Below are positions 41,843 through 50,454 of a DNA stretch of 61,031 nucleotides, in pieces. The DNA lies in assembly GCA_029565735.1 (NCBI GenBank), contig JAKQNO010000066.1, positions 1 through 61,031 of the forward strand, written 5' to 3'. The notes below the pieces were generated by a model. It saw nothing but the letters and a program-made list of their open reading frames with translations. It made no database searches and was not told the DNA's origin. The DNA comes from a bacterium. GTDB taxonomy: Bacteria; Oederibacteriota; PGYV01. A program made the position numbers and the translations under genes. The first letter of the stretch is position 1, and each line of letters opens with the position of its first letter.

Positions 41843-43000
41843 TTACAGATTTTTTTTGAATCTTTTAGCTGACATCACCACAAAAAACAGGCCAAAGAAA
41901 AGCAGCAGCAGGGCTTCCGGATACAGGACATTAAATCCCACATCAGGTTTTAAAAACAGCGACCGTAAGGCGGTTAAAAAATACTTAGCCGGGACAATAT
42001 AACTTATAACCTGTATTACACCCGGCATTGAAGAAACCGGAAATACAAAACCTGACAGCAGTAATGAAGGCAGCATGGTCGCCATGACCGTCCCGATGAC
42101 CGCAACTGTCTGGTTCGGCGCGACGCTGGAAATAAGCATTCCCATGCCCATGGCGGTAAAAATAAACATTACAGACATTAAAAGAAACGCGATGACATCG
42201 CCCCTGAAAGGCACTTTAAACCACAGCATGCCGACAACCGCCACTATTATCACATCCACAAACCCTATTATTACGTAAGGAAAAAGTTTTCCGGCCATCA
42301 GTTCAAGCGGTTTTACAGGGGTGGATATAAGCTGTTCAAATGTGCCGCGCTCTTTTTCCCTTACAACCGTAAGGGAAGTAAGCGTGCCGGCAATAAGCAT
42401 CATAAGTATGGCGATAAGGCCGGGCACGATAAAATTCACGCTTTTCATCTGCGGGTTATACCAGACCCTTGGTTCAGCCGTAACCGCCGGGATACTTTTC
42501 GGGTTTATTCCCCGTATTTTAACCTTTTCAAGTATTATGCCGCGGGAATACATCATGGTTACCGCGGAAGCGTAGCCTATGGCGACAGTTGAAGTGTTGG
42601 GTTCTGACCCGTCGCATATTAGCTGAACAGATATTCTCTTATTGCTTTTTAAACCCGAAGAAAAACCTTTTGGAACGGTAAGTATTGCCCTTACCTTATT
42701 TACCCTTAAAGCCTGCACGCTTTTTTTCATGTCATTGCGCGCTTCTTCGTAAAGGGTGAAATATCCTGATGCTTCAAATTTTGACACATACTGCCTGCTG
42801 TAAGCGGTATTGTCGTAATCAACAACGGAAATAATAATATTTTTTATGTCAAACGTAACCGCGTACCCGTAAAGGATAAGCAGCACCACAGGCGCCAGAA
42901 GCGCTATTCCAAGCGAACGCGGGTCGCGCTTAATCTGAAGAAATTCCTTGCGCATTACCGGAATCACCCTTTTTATATCAAGCCTGCCGTGTCCTTTCAC
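41843..43000 (-). CDS. ABC-2 type export permease (first)
   Basis: 385 residues with the same layout as its partner: SLGIALLAPVVLLILYGYA helix, periplasmic domain, then TVVREKERGTFEQLISTPVKP and five helices. Starts with GTG behind GGAAGG, 13 bp after the ATPase gene. Confidence 0.92.
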   Translation of the reverse strand: MKGHGRLDIKRVIPVMRKEFLQIKRDPRSLGIALLAPVVLLILYGYAVTFDIKNIIISVVDYDNTAYSRQYVSKFEASGYFTLYEEARNDMKKSVQALRVNKVRAILTVPKGFSSGLKSNKRISVQLICDGSEPNTSTVAIGYASAVTMMYSRGIILEKVKIRGINPKSIPAVTAEPRVWYNPQMKSVNFIVPGLIAILMMLIAGTLTSLTVVREKERGTFEQLISTPVKPLELMAGKLFPYVIIGFVDVIIVAVVGMLWFKVPFRGDVIAFLLMSVMFIFTAMGMGMLISSVAPNQTVAVIGTVMATMLPSLLLSGFVFPVSSMPGVIQVISYIVPAKYFLTALRSLFLKPDVGFNVLYPEALLLLFFGLFFVVMSAKRFKKNL

Positions 43001-43013
43001 TTTTCACCTTCCG

Positions 43014-43937
43014 CTATTTTCTTACCAGTTTTACAAATACGTCTTCCATTGTAGGTTCGGATATTTTCAGCATTCCGTGAACAATGCCTTCTTTATTAAG
43101 AAGCGCGCTTATTTTATCCTGAACGGTTTGCATCGGGACCGCGGATATAATATGAAGCATAGCGCCGTGCATTGACACTTCGCCTGTTTCTTTATCCCCC
43201 GAAAGAAGTTTATACGCCTTGCCCGCGTCTTCGGTTTCCATTTCATAAACAGGCGTTTTAAACGCGTGATTTTTAAGCTCCTGAACATTGCCTTCCGCTA
43301 TTATTTTTCCGCCGTCCATAAGAGATATCCTGCCGCAGTTTTCCACTTCATCCATATAGTGCGTGGTCACAAATACGGTGGTGCCTTGTTTTGAAATAGT
43401 ATCTATTATCTCCCAGAATTTTCTGCGCAAAATAGGGTCTACACCGGCTGTCGGCTCGTCAAGAAAAACAATTTCAGGCCTGTGCGCTATGGCGCAGGCA
43501 AGCGATATTCTCTGCCTTATGCCGCCGGCAATTCCCGATACAAGCCTGTCCGCGTCATCATCAAGGCCAAGCTGTTTTATTACCTCTCTGCTGCGGCTCT
43601 TTATTTCATCTTCTTTCAGCCCGTAAATACCGCCGTAGAATTCAATATTTTCAGCGGCTGTCAGGTTTGTATACAGCGCGAATTTCTGCGACATGTATCC
43701 AAGCCTTTTTTTTATCTCTTCGGGGTCTTTTTTCACGCTGTAACCCGCCACAACAGCGTCGCCCTTTGTGGGTTCAAGCAGGCCGCAAAGTATCCTTATA
43801 GTGGTGGTCTTCCCGGCGCCGTTAGCACCCAAAAATCCGTATATTTCCCCTTTTTTTACTTCAAAGGAAATATTGTCAACGGCGGTAAAGGTACCGAATG
43901 TCTTTGTAAGGTTTTGCGCTTTTACGGCTATTTCCAC
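43014..43937 (-). CDS. ABC transporter ATPase (second)
   Basis: 307 residues. Walker A GANGAGKTT, Q-loop SQKFALY, Walker B VFLDEPTAGVDP and H-loop VTTHYMDE are intact. The signature is IAGGIRQR instead of LSGGxxQR, a variation found in this exporter group. C-terminal extension of about 70 residues as in drug exporters. GTG start with AAGGGG upstream. Confidence 0.93.
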   Translation of the reverse strand: MEIAVKAQNLTKTFGTFTAVDNISFEVKKGEIYGFLGANGAGKTTTIRILCGLLEPTKGDAVVAGYSVKKDPEEIKKRLGYMSQKFALYTNLTAAENIEFYGGIYGLKEDEIKSRSREVIKQLGLDDDADRLVSGIAGGIRQRISLACAIAHRPEIVFLDEPTAGVDPILRRKFWEIIDTISKQGTTVFVTTHYMDEVENCGRISLMDGGKIIAEGNVQELKNHAFKTPVYEMETEDAGKAYKLLSGDKETGEVSMHGAMLHIISAVPMQTVQDKISALLNKEGIVHGMLKISEPTMEDVFVKLVRK

Positions 43938-43948
43938 ATTATTACCCC

Positions 43949-44845
43949 TTAGCTTATTTTTTCTATGAATACATCTTCAATGGTCACGCTTGTTTTTTTT
44001 ACCTGAACACCATTGTTTGCCCTGTTTTTAAAAATTTCCATCTCTGATTCATCGCTTAAAACAACCCTGTAATGCCCGCCAAGCGGGCGCAGGTCTTCCA
44101 GCGAAGCAAGCCCGTGTGCCGCGCTTTTTATGATTTCAGAATCTCCGGATACTTCATACGCGAAGCTTTTTATGCTTTTTTTCAGTTCAGACGGGCTTCC
44201 TGATAAAAGCAATCCGCCGTTATACATAAGCCCCACCCTTGAACACCATTCAGCCTCGTCCATATAAGGCGTGCTTACAATTATCGTCACCCCTTCATTT
44301 CTTATCTCCTGAAGAATCTCCCAGAACTCCCTGCGCGATACAGGGTCAACCCCTGTGGTGGGCTCGTCAAGTATCAACAATTTCGGCCTGTGAATAAGAG
44401 TGCACATAAGGGCAAGTTTTTGTTTCATTCCGCCGGATAAATTTCCCGCAAGCCTTTTTCTGAAAGGGTCCAGCCTTGTCATTTTTAGCAGCGGCTCCAG
44501 CCTTTTTTTCAGCGCCTCCCTTTCTATTCCGAAAATATCGGCAAAAAATTCCATGTTCTCTTCCACGGTCAAATCAGTGTACAGGGAGAATTTCTGCGGC
44601 ATATAACCCGTATGTTCCTTTGCGCCTTCGGCTTCTTTTGGCAGGTTAAAACCCATCACATTGCATTCGCCCGAATCCTGATGCATTATTCCCGCTATCA
44701 TCCGTAATGCCGTGGTTTTGCCTGCGCCGTCCGGCCCAATAAGGCCGAATATTTCACCGCCGGAAATATCCAATGACAGGCCAAGAACCGCCCGCACCTT
44801 GCCAAAACTTTTTTTTAAATTCTTTATTGAAACCAGGTTTTCCAT
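43949..44845 (-). CDS. ABC transporter ATPase (first)
   Basis: 298 residues. Walker A GPDGAGKTT, signature LSGGMKQK, Walker B LLILDEPTTGVDP; the H-loop is VSTPYMDE, with Pro in place of the catalytic His. With the canonical H-loop but variant signature of its partner, the pair forms an asymmetric heterodimer with one degenerate site. In E. coli YbhF the two are fused; here they are separate genes. Confidence 0.93.
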   Translation of the reverse strand: MENLVSIKNLKKSFGKVRAVLGLSLDISGGEIFGLIGPDGAGKTTALRMIAGIMHQDSGECNVMGFNLPKEAEGAKEHTGYMPQKFSLYTDLTVEENMEFFADIFGIEREALKKRLEPLLKMTRLDPFRKRLAGNLSGGMKQKLALMCTLIHRPKLLILDEPTTGVDPVSRREFWEILQEIRNEGVTIIVSTPYMDEAEWCSRVGLMYNGGLLLSGSPSELKKSIKSFAYEVSGDSEIIKSAAHGLASLEDLRPLGGHYRVVLSDESEMEIFKNRANNGVQVKKTSVTIEDVFIEKIS

Positions 44846-44858
44846 CAGTGTTCCTTAT

Positions 44859-45620
44859 TTAAATAGAGTCAATTACAACATCAGCCGGTATTCCGGGTTT
44901 TAATATTCCTTCGTCATTTTTAACCGTTATTTCAACCGCAAATACCTGTTTCACCCTTTCATCTTTTGTCTGGACATTTTTAGGGGTAAATTCAGCCGAC
45001 TGCGATATACGCGTGACTTTTCCCTTAAAAACCCTGTCTTTATACGCGTCTATTTTTACCGAAGCATCGCTTCCTGTTTTCACCCTGCTCATTTCCAAAA
45101 GCGGAAGGTAAATTGTAATCTTAGCCGTGGTTAAATCGCCGATGGTAAAAACAGGGGTGTTAGGCGAGACAAGCTCACCCTCTTCAACATGCACTTCCAT
45201 AATTACCCCGTCCCACGGCGCTTTTACGCGCGCCTCCTTTAACATTTCTTCAGCCGTGATGTATGCGGATTTCGCCTGATTAAACTGGGCTTCAGCTGAT
45301 TCAAACTGCTGTTTAGAAATTGACGCGGACGAATAAAGTTCTTTTGCCCTTTCATACGCGGATTTTAAGGTATTATATGAAGCATATGCCGCATTGTACT
45401 GCGCTTCCACTATCGTGCTTTCAAGAACCGCGATAACCTCGCCCTCTTTAACGCTTTCTCCGCCGCCTTTTAACTTCTGTTCAACCCTGGCGGAAATCTT
45501 TGAAGCCACATCAACCTCCCTGATTTCAACAGTTCCCGAACCTGACACAGCACCGTTTTTTTGCACGCATCCCCAGGCAATTAAGGCAGACGCAAAAACA
45601 ATCATAAATATTTTTTTCAT
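44859..45620 (-). CDS. HlyD/YbhG-type periplasmic adaptor lipoprotein
   Basis: 253 residues. Signal with lipobox-like IAWGC, lipoyl halves (VASKISARVEQKL..., APWDGVIMEVHVEEGELV) flanking an alpha-helical hairpin and a beta-barrel domain. It links the ABC exporter to an outer-membrane channel, possibly the TolC protein at 26.7 kb. Directly follows the tetR stop with GGGAGG before the ATG. Confidence 0.9.
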   Translation of the reverse strand: MKKIFMIVFASALIAWGCVQKNGAVSGSGTVEIREVDVASKISARVEQKLKGGGESVKEGEVIAVLESTIVEAQYNAAYASYNTLKSAYERAKELYSSASISKQQFESAEAQFNQAKSAYITAEEMLKEARVKAPWDGVIMEVHVEEGELVSPNTPVFTIGDLTTAKITIYLPLLEMSRVKTGSDASVKIDAYKDRVFKGKVTRISQSAEFTPKNVQTKDERVKQVFAVEITVKNDEGILKPGIPADVVIDSI

Positions 45621-46295
45621 TTATTTTTTCCTCCCTTTTACATCTGTCAGCATTCCGCTTCTGAATGTGTCCATTATGTATTTTTTTCTCTCTTTAATGA
45701 ATTTCCCGACCAATAACCTGTCAAAACCTATTTTGCCCGCAACATCCTCGGCAACCGGTTTTACAAGATAGACCGGCGCAAGCTGCACAATGAAACTGAT
45801 TAAAAACTGATATATATTTACTTTCCTCAGTTTTCCTTCTTTCATATTTTTTTTCAGATATTTATAAAGTTTTCCGTTTACAGGATTAAAAGGTATTTGG
45901 TTAAAATTATCAAAAATTATTTTTGGCAGGTACTTTGCGCCGCTTATCACTTCATATACCAGCAGTTTCAGATAGCTTCCATATTCATCAAACATTTTTT
46001 CATAAATATCAAGGACACTGGACATGACCTCTTCAATGCCGGAGTTTTTTTCAAAATCAATAGCGTTTATCCTTTCTATAAGTATTCCAAAAACCGTCCT
46101 TAACACCTGTTCATATATTTTTTCCTTGGAAGAAAAATAATAATGAAGAAGCGCTTTGTTAACTCCGGCCCTGTCACCTATCCTCTGCGTCCTCGCCCCG
46201 TAAAAACCGTATTCCACAAACTCATCGGACGCGGCTTTAAGTATTCTTTCTTTTGCCTTTAATTCTTTTTCCGGATCCTGTTGTTTTGACACCAT
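45621..46295 (-). CDS. TetR-family regulator of the ABC exporter
   Basis: 224 residues. HTH region GFYGARTQRIGDRAGVNKALLHYYF, then a helical ligand domain. It is the first gene of the TetR-HlyD-ABC-ABC-permease-permease cluster, the order of E. coli ybiH-ybhGFSR, so it likely senses an exported compound. ATG 46295 with AAGGAGG upstream. No clear dyad in the upstream gap. Confidence 0.9.
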   Translation of the reverse strand: MVSKQQDPEKELKAKERILKAASDEFVEYGFYGARTQRIGDRAGVNKALLHYYFSSKEKIYEQVLRTVFGILIERINAIDFEKNSGIEEVMSSVLDIYEKMFDEYGSYLKLLVYEVISGAKYLPKIIFDNFNQIPFNPVNGKLYKYLKKNMKEGKLRKVNIYQFLISFIVQLAPVYLVKPVAEDVAGKIGFDRLLVGKFIKERKKYIMDTFRSGMLTDVKGRKK

Positions 46296-46373
46296 CAGCC
46301 TCCTTTTGCCTGCCGGAAAAAATAAAATACATGTCCCATACCGGCATAAGTGTTATATTGCAGCGTTGTTTTT

Positions 46374-47549
46374 TCATAGAAAATCAAAGTCCATATATAC
46401 AGGTTTTAAAGCCGGAAACGCCGCTTTAATAATACTTTTATTATCTTTTATTTTATATGGCGTTCCAAGCACCATTTTCATAAATGTGCCTTCCGTTATG
46501 CGCGCTGCAGCCTTATTGGAGCGGTATAACGTTATTTCACCGTGCATATTTTTTTCCGTCCTTTTAATATCAAAATCGCCTTTAATGCCCTTTTGCTTAA
46601 ACCTTTGTTGCACAAGGGGAACAAGGACTTTTTTTAATTCTTCAAAATTTCCGCTTCTATACATCCTTAAATGTTTCGCGGAGGCGTAAATTTCCTTTTC
46701 TTTTTTATCCGGCTCTCTTAATCCTTTGAAATCTGTATCATCAGCATAATCGCAGTATATTTTGCTTTCGCCTTTTTCGGCCGCGTATTTAAGCGCCCGC
46801 TCAGCCAGGGCTTCTGCCGCGTCTTTATGGCCGGGAAGGAAACAAAGCTCTGATATTTTAAGACCGCTGTTTTCTTTTTCATTGGCGGGCCCTACTAAAA
46901 CATACGCGCAGGGCTTATTACCCTTAAATGCCATAAAGGCGGGCGATATGCCTATTCCCTCAAATTTCCCTTCTTTCTTTATATATTCGGTTCCAATCAG
47001 CCACGTTTTTATGGTCCTTTCCACAGGGCCTGTCTTATCCGCGCAATATTTTTTGTGTATTTCGGCCATAGTTTTAATATTATTCTTATCCGCGGCTTCA
47101 AATTTTCTTACGGCATATCCGCGCTGAATATTAAATTTATGATGCGAATCAAGAACTTTAAACCGGAATGAAACAGGCGAGTATCCAAACTGTTCATAAT
47201 AGGAAGCCTTATATGGATTAAGATATGTAAGCGGGTATCCTTCTTTTTTGATAAATTCAACGGCGTCGCGCGTTATTATGGCGGCGTACCCTTTTCCCCT
47301 TTCATCAGGCGCGGTTGCCACACCCGCGATGCCGGCTGCTTTTACTTTTACCCCGTCTATATACATAATTCTTGGCAGAATGCACGCCATGCTTACAAGT
47401 TTTTTGCCCTTATACAGAAGCCTTATGTTTTTATGGGAAAAGCCATCTTCTTTGATGACGGATGAGGTAAGAAAAGATGAATTAAAGACTTTTTCGCTTA
47501 ATTTTACCGCGTCTTTAATCCTTATTGTGTCTGACTGTTTTATCTCCAT
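46374..47549 (-). CDS. GNAT acetyltransferase, Eis-like size
   Basis: 391 residues, larger than single GNAT domains. The acetyl-CoA motif GVATAPDERGKGYAAIITRD is followed by NPYKASYYEQFGYSP, and the long C-terminal part suggests the tripartite Eis-like architecture (two GNAT regions plus a sterol-carrier-like domain). Substrate unknown. Preceded by a strong promoter nested in dyads, so it is tightly regulated. Confidence 0.8.
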   Translation of the reverse strand: MEIKQSDTIRIKDAVKLSEKVFNSSFLTSSVIKEDGFSHKNIRLLYKGKKLVSMACILPRIMYIDGVKVKAAGIAGVATAPDERGKGYAAIITRDAVEFIKKEGYPLTYLNPYKASYYEQFGYSPVSFRFKVLDSHHKFNIQRGYAVRKFEAADKNNIKTMAEIHKKYCADKTGPVERTIKTWLIGTEYIKKEGKFEGIGISPAFMAFKGNKPCAYVLVGPANEKENSGLKISELCFLPGHKDAAEALAERALKYAAEKGESKIYCDYADDTDFKGLREPDKKEKEIYASAKHLRMYRSGNFEELKKVLVPLVQQRFKQKGIKGDFDIKRTEKNMHGEITLYRSNKAAARITEGTFMKMVLGTPYKIKDNKSIIKAAFPALKPVYMDFDFL

Positions 47550-47558
47550 ATAAACCGC

Positions 47559-47625
47559 CTGTATAATTTAACCAATCAGTTTAACCATCTGGTTAAATTA
47601 TACAGTTCCGGCATATAGAAATCAA
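47559..47625 (-). promoter_or_regulatory. Promoter and multiple-dyad operator of the GNAT gene
   Basis: TTGATT (47625-47620) and TATAAT (47602-47597), 17-bp spacer. CTGTATAATTTAACC (47559-47573) and GGTTAAATTATACAG (47591-47605) are perfect inverted arms; a third GGTTAAA lies between, so GGTTAAA half-sites repeat three times downstream of the -10. Confidence 0.8.
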
Positions 47626-47642
47626 TACTTTTTTATCGCGCG

Positions 47643-48191
47643 TTAATCTTTTTCCCCGAATACCTGGGCTTCAAAAACATAGATTTCCGTTTTTGGGTCA
47701 AGGTAAGCGTCTTTTGACAGCCCTGCTTTTCCTTCACAAAGGTGTTCCATAAATTCTTTCCTGCTCCAGCCTGTTTCTGTCGCCACCTGCGGAAGAAAAA
47801 TCCCGGAAGCAAAACCTTTTTTTACAATCACGCCGTGAGTGCCAAGTTCAATCTCATCAACACTTTTTACCCTGCGCTTGGGCGTCAGCACGGATACTTC
47901 AAGGTCAATGTCTTTCAGTTCGTATTCATTTATGGGTTCAAACCTTGGGTCCTGCGTGGCGGCTTCAATTGCCATCTCTTCCACGGTTTTATATATTGAT
48001 TCATCGCTTTCTATTATGCCTATACACCCGCGCAGCTGCCCGCTGTTGTGTATTGTCACAAAAACTCCGCCTGTCTGACTGAATGCAGGGTCAGAAGAAT
48101 CAAACCTTGGTATCATTCCCTTTGTTACGTATTGCTCTATTGTGTTTCTTGCAAGTTTTAAAAGGGCCTGCTGTTCTTCTTTATTCAGCAT
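47643..48191 (-). CDS. AMMECR1-domain protein (AmmeMemoRadiSam A)
   Basis: 182 residues, a single AMMECR1 domain with the invariant LRGCIG motif (GQLRGCIGIIE), PRFEPI and a conserved WSRKEFMEHLCEG region. Molecular function is not established; the family co-occurs with MEMO, present at 33 kb. It overlaps the UlaG-like gene by 11 bp, behind GAGGGGGG. Confidence 0.92.
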   Translation of the reverse strand: MLNKEEQQALLKLARNTIEQYVTKGMIPRFDSSDPAFSQTGGVFVTIHNSGQLRGCIGIIESDESIYKTVEEMAIEAATQDPRFEPINEYELKDIDLEVSVLTPKRRVKSVDEIELGTHGVIVKKGFASGIFLPQVATETGWSRKEFMEHLCEGKAGLSKDAYLDPKTEIYVFEAQVFGEKD

Positions 48192-48924
48192 AAGAACCCC
48201 CCTCTTTCAGGACAATGACTTTTATTGCTTTATTCTTAACATATTTTTTGAATTCTTCTCCGTCGTTTTCATTGCCCACGATAAGCCCGTAATGCATTGG
48301 CACCGCTATTTCAGGTTTTACTATTTCAACCGCCTCTGCCGCTTCCTTTGCATTCATAACATATGTTCCCGACACCGGCACAAGCGCTATTGATACTTTT
48401 CCCAAATTATTCATTTCTTCTATATAGTCAGTGTCACCCATATGATAAATTCTGACGCCGCCGTAATTTAATATATATCCCACCTTACCGTCTTTTTTTG
48501 GATGAAACTTCTTATTGGTGTTATAGGCAGGAACAGCTTCTATTTTTATCTCTCCGGCCATAACCGATTCCGGGCTTTTAATGACCTTTACGTTAAAACC
48601 TTTAAGTTTTTCTGCGGCCTGCACCGGGCATATTATTACCGTATCTTTTTTCATTATTTTTTTAATATCTTCCGGCGAGCAGTGGTCATAATGTTCATGC
48701 GTGACAAGGATAAAATCCGCCGGTTTTGAAGAATTAATCTTAAAAGGGTCTATGTAAACGGTTTTCCCGGCAAGTTCAATCATAAAAGAATCGTGGTGAA
48801 ACCAGGTAATATTTTTCATTGCCTGTTCTGCGGTAAGTTTTTTATCTATGGCTGCCCCTCCTAAAAAAACTGTTATCAGCAAGAATACCTGCACCAGTAA
48901 CAATCTGACAGTGGTTTTTCCCAT
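48181..48924 (-). CDS. UlaG-like metallo-beta-lactamase-fold hydrolase
   Basis: 247 residues. An N-terminal hydrophobic signal or anchor, then the metal-binding motif THEHYDHCS, GDTDYIEEM and the terminal PMHYG, the pattern of UlaG-type lactonase relatives. Likely extracytoplasmic if the signal is cleaved. Substrate unknown. AGGAGG precedes the ATG. A minus-strand TATAAT at 48965-48960 overlaps the tRNA promoter -35. Confidence 0.88.
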   Translation of the reverse strand: MGKTTVRLLLVQVFLLITVFLGGAAIDKKLTAEQAMKNITWFHHDSFMIELAGKTVYIDPFKINSSKPADFILVTHEHYDHCSPEDIKKIMKKDTVIICPVQAAEKLKGFNVKVIKSPESVMAGEIKIEAVPAYNTNKKFHPKKDGKVGYILNYGGVRIYHMGDTDYIEEMNNLGKVSIALVPVSGTYVMNAKEAAEAVEIVKPEIAVPMHYGLIVGNENDGEEFKKYVKNKAIKVIVLKEGGSYAE

Positions 48925-48954
48925 ATTCCCTCCTTTGCCCTGCTTATTATTCCC

Positions 48955-48982
48955 TTGACATTATACCTTAAAAAAATATAAT
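48955..48982 (+). promoter_or_regulatory. tRNA promoter
   Basis: Perfect TTGACA (48955-48960) and TATAAT (48977-48982) with a 16-bp spacer, 27 bp before the tRNA. Divergent minus-strand TATAAT at 48965-48960. Confidence 0.88.
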
Positions 48983-49009
48983 ATAAAACACTTTGAAATT
49001 ACTAAAAAT

Positions 49010-49086
49010 GGGCCCTTAGCTCAGTTGGTTAGAGCAGTAGACTCATAATCTATTGGTCGTAGGTTCAAGTCCTACAGGGCCCACCA
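49010..49086 (+). tRNA. tRNA with CAU anticodon, probably tRNA-Ile2
   Basis: 77 nt, full cloverleaf: acceptor GGGCCCT/AGGGCCC, D-arm GCTC/GAGC, anticodon loop CTCATAA, T-arm GTAGG/CCTAC, discriminator A and encoded CCA. The TTGGTC variable region and TTCAAGT T-loop resemble E. coli ileX more than elongator Met, so C34 is probably modified to lysidine by TilS. Elongator Met is the alternative. Confidence 0.93.
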
Positions 49087-49087
49087 T

Positions 49088-49132
49088 TTAAAATAAAAAA
49101 GGCGTACCTTGTGTACGCCTTTTTTATTTTAA
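49088..49132. terminator. Intrinsic terminator of the tRNA
   Basis: 20-bp perfect arms (49088-49107 and 49113-49132) with a GGCGTAC/GTACGCC core, A/T-rich outer pairs and a 5-nt loop, including T6. Confidence 0.93.
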
Positions 49133-49249
49133 GGCCCTGTAGGACTTGAATGGTTTTGACCGCGTCCAGCGGACGAAAAGCGAGTGGAGCGAGCGTCAGG
49201 TCAAAACCGGGGCCGACGAGGCGCAGGTAGCGCCGAGGTGGCCAAGTCC
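49133..49249. repeat. Palindromic element starting with an inverted copy of the tRNA 3' end
   Basis: GGCCCTGTAGGACTTGAA (49133-49150) is the exact inverse of tRNA positions 49064-49081. It leads into a nested fold: GGACTTG (49142-49148) with CAAGTCC (49243-49249), GGTTTTGACC (49152-49161) with GGTCAAAACC (49199-49208), CGTCC/GGACG and GGCGC/GCGCC hairpins. No ORF. Confidence 0.75.
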
Positions 49250-49255
49250 GATAAG

Positions 49256-49303
49256 AACAGAGGGACAGATGGTCGGATGCACGGAGGGACGGAAGGGAAC
49301 CAA
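49256..49303. repeat. GGACGGATGCAC-type low-complexity repeat
   Basis: Contains GGTCGGATGCACGGAGGGAC, the same family as at 16.4, 33.9, 34.2 and 34.5 kb. The remainder to 49368 holds no gene. Confidence 0.65.
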
Positions 49304-49368
49304 AAAATCTAAAACAGACTTTAGCTTTTTACAATTTTTTTGCTTATGTTTAATTGGTTATCTGCTTA

Positions 49369-50454
49369 TTACTTAGAACTAAAACTTATCCCCAACTCTT
49401 CGGGTTCAACCCCTTCAAATTTCAAACCTTTAATAAACTCTTTTACTTCAGCGGGGTTTTCCATAATTTCAGGAGTATAATCCACAAGTTTCACGGGTAT
49501 AAGTTTCACGCTTTTAATTTTATTATCCTGTAAGTAAAGATTTACCAATCCGCTTTTATGCGTCTCTTCACGGTCAAGGTCAAATACAAAATTTCCGATT
49601 CCGTAGAAAATATACTTATCCTTATATTTTTCCACATCCTGAAAAAGGTGAGTGTGCGAACCAAAAACAAAATCCGCGCCCAGGTCAATTAATCTTCTGG
49701 CGAATTTTTTCTGGTATTTTTTTACTTCCTCATATTCTTTTCCCCAGTGAAGGTATATTATAAGAATATCCGTATCAGCCCTGCACGCTTTTATGTCTTT
49801 TTCAATTTCATCCATAAGCGCCGGAATTGTGCCGTACCTGTCCTTGCCCGCAAAAAAGGTTTCATGGGAAACGTTTGAATAACATAAAAATGAGACTTTT
49901 GTCCCGTTTATATACTTTACGCACGGAACATTCGGCTTCCAAAGGCTGTTCTTTCTTATGCCGCAGTAATCAATGCCCGCCTGTTCAAGCGCCTGCACAG
50001 TCTGCGTAAGGCCGTATTGCCCGTAGTCCAGTATATGGTTATTTGCAAGGGATACAATGTTAAAACCCGCGTCCGCCAGTGCCCGCGCGTCCCTTTCAAA
50101 TCCATAAAGATGCACGGCTTTATCTTTACCCTGTTTTGTAAGCTTTGCCGTATTTTCCGTTTTTACAAGTGGCGCTTCCAGGTTGCCGAATATAAGCGAA
50201 GAATTTTTAAGGAGAGATTTTATTTTCTTATAAGGATAGCCCGCTTCATTGCCGTCTATAACAGGGGAAAGTTTTCTTCCGGTCATTATGTCGCCGGCAA
50301 GGGTTATGATATCAACGGCGCCGGCTTTATGTGCAGCCTGGGCTTTTTCACCGAATAATTTCAGATTATCCGCTTTTTTTACTGTGGCGCATCCAGCTAA
50401 AAATATTATTATACCGGCTGCAAATGTTATTTTCCAAAAAGCTGTTTTATTAAT
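49369..50454 (-). CDS. CapA-family (PGA_cap) lipoprotein with probable AUU start
   Basis: Metallophosphatase-like CapA fold. From the first ATG (50286) the protein would be 305 residues and lose half of the LAGDIMTGR metal motif. The frame is open upstream, giving a lipoprotein signal NKTAFWKITFAAGIIIFLAGC with lipobox LAGC and then AVDIITLAGDIMTGR. The only start-like codon behind the AGAGGGCGG sequence is ATT at 50454, giving 361 residues and a 28-bp overlap with the AsmA gene. Other motifs: NLEAPL, LANNHILDYG, HWGKEY, GSHTHLFQ. Confidence 0.82.
   Translation of the reverse strand: MNKTAFWKITFAAGIIIFLAGCATVKKADNLKLFGEKAQAAHKAGAVDIITLAGDIMTGRKLSPVIDGNEAGYPYKKIKSLLKNSSLIFGNLEAPLVKTENTAKLTKQGKDKAVHLYGFERDARALADAGFNIVSLANNHILDYGQYGLTQTVQALEQAGIDYCGIRKNSLWKPNVPCVKYINGTKVSFLCYSNVSHETFFAGKDRYGTIPALMDEIEKDIKACRADTDILIIYLHWGKEYEEVKKYQKKFARRLIDLGADFVFGSHTHLFQDVEKYKDKYIFYGIGNFVFDLDREETHKSGLVNLYLQDNKIKSVKLIPVKLVDYTPEIMENPAEVKEFIKGLKFEGVEPEELGISFSSK

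Noticed and set aside
49010-49368. Prophage or integrative element at the tRNA
   Set aside because: No integrase or phage gene within the window; only a short inverted tRNA fragment is present, and it is not a direct repeat as attL/attR would be.
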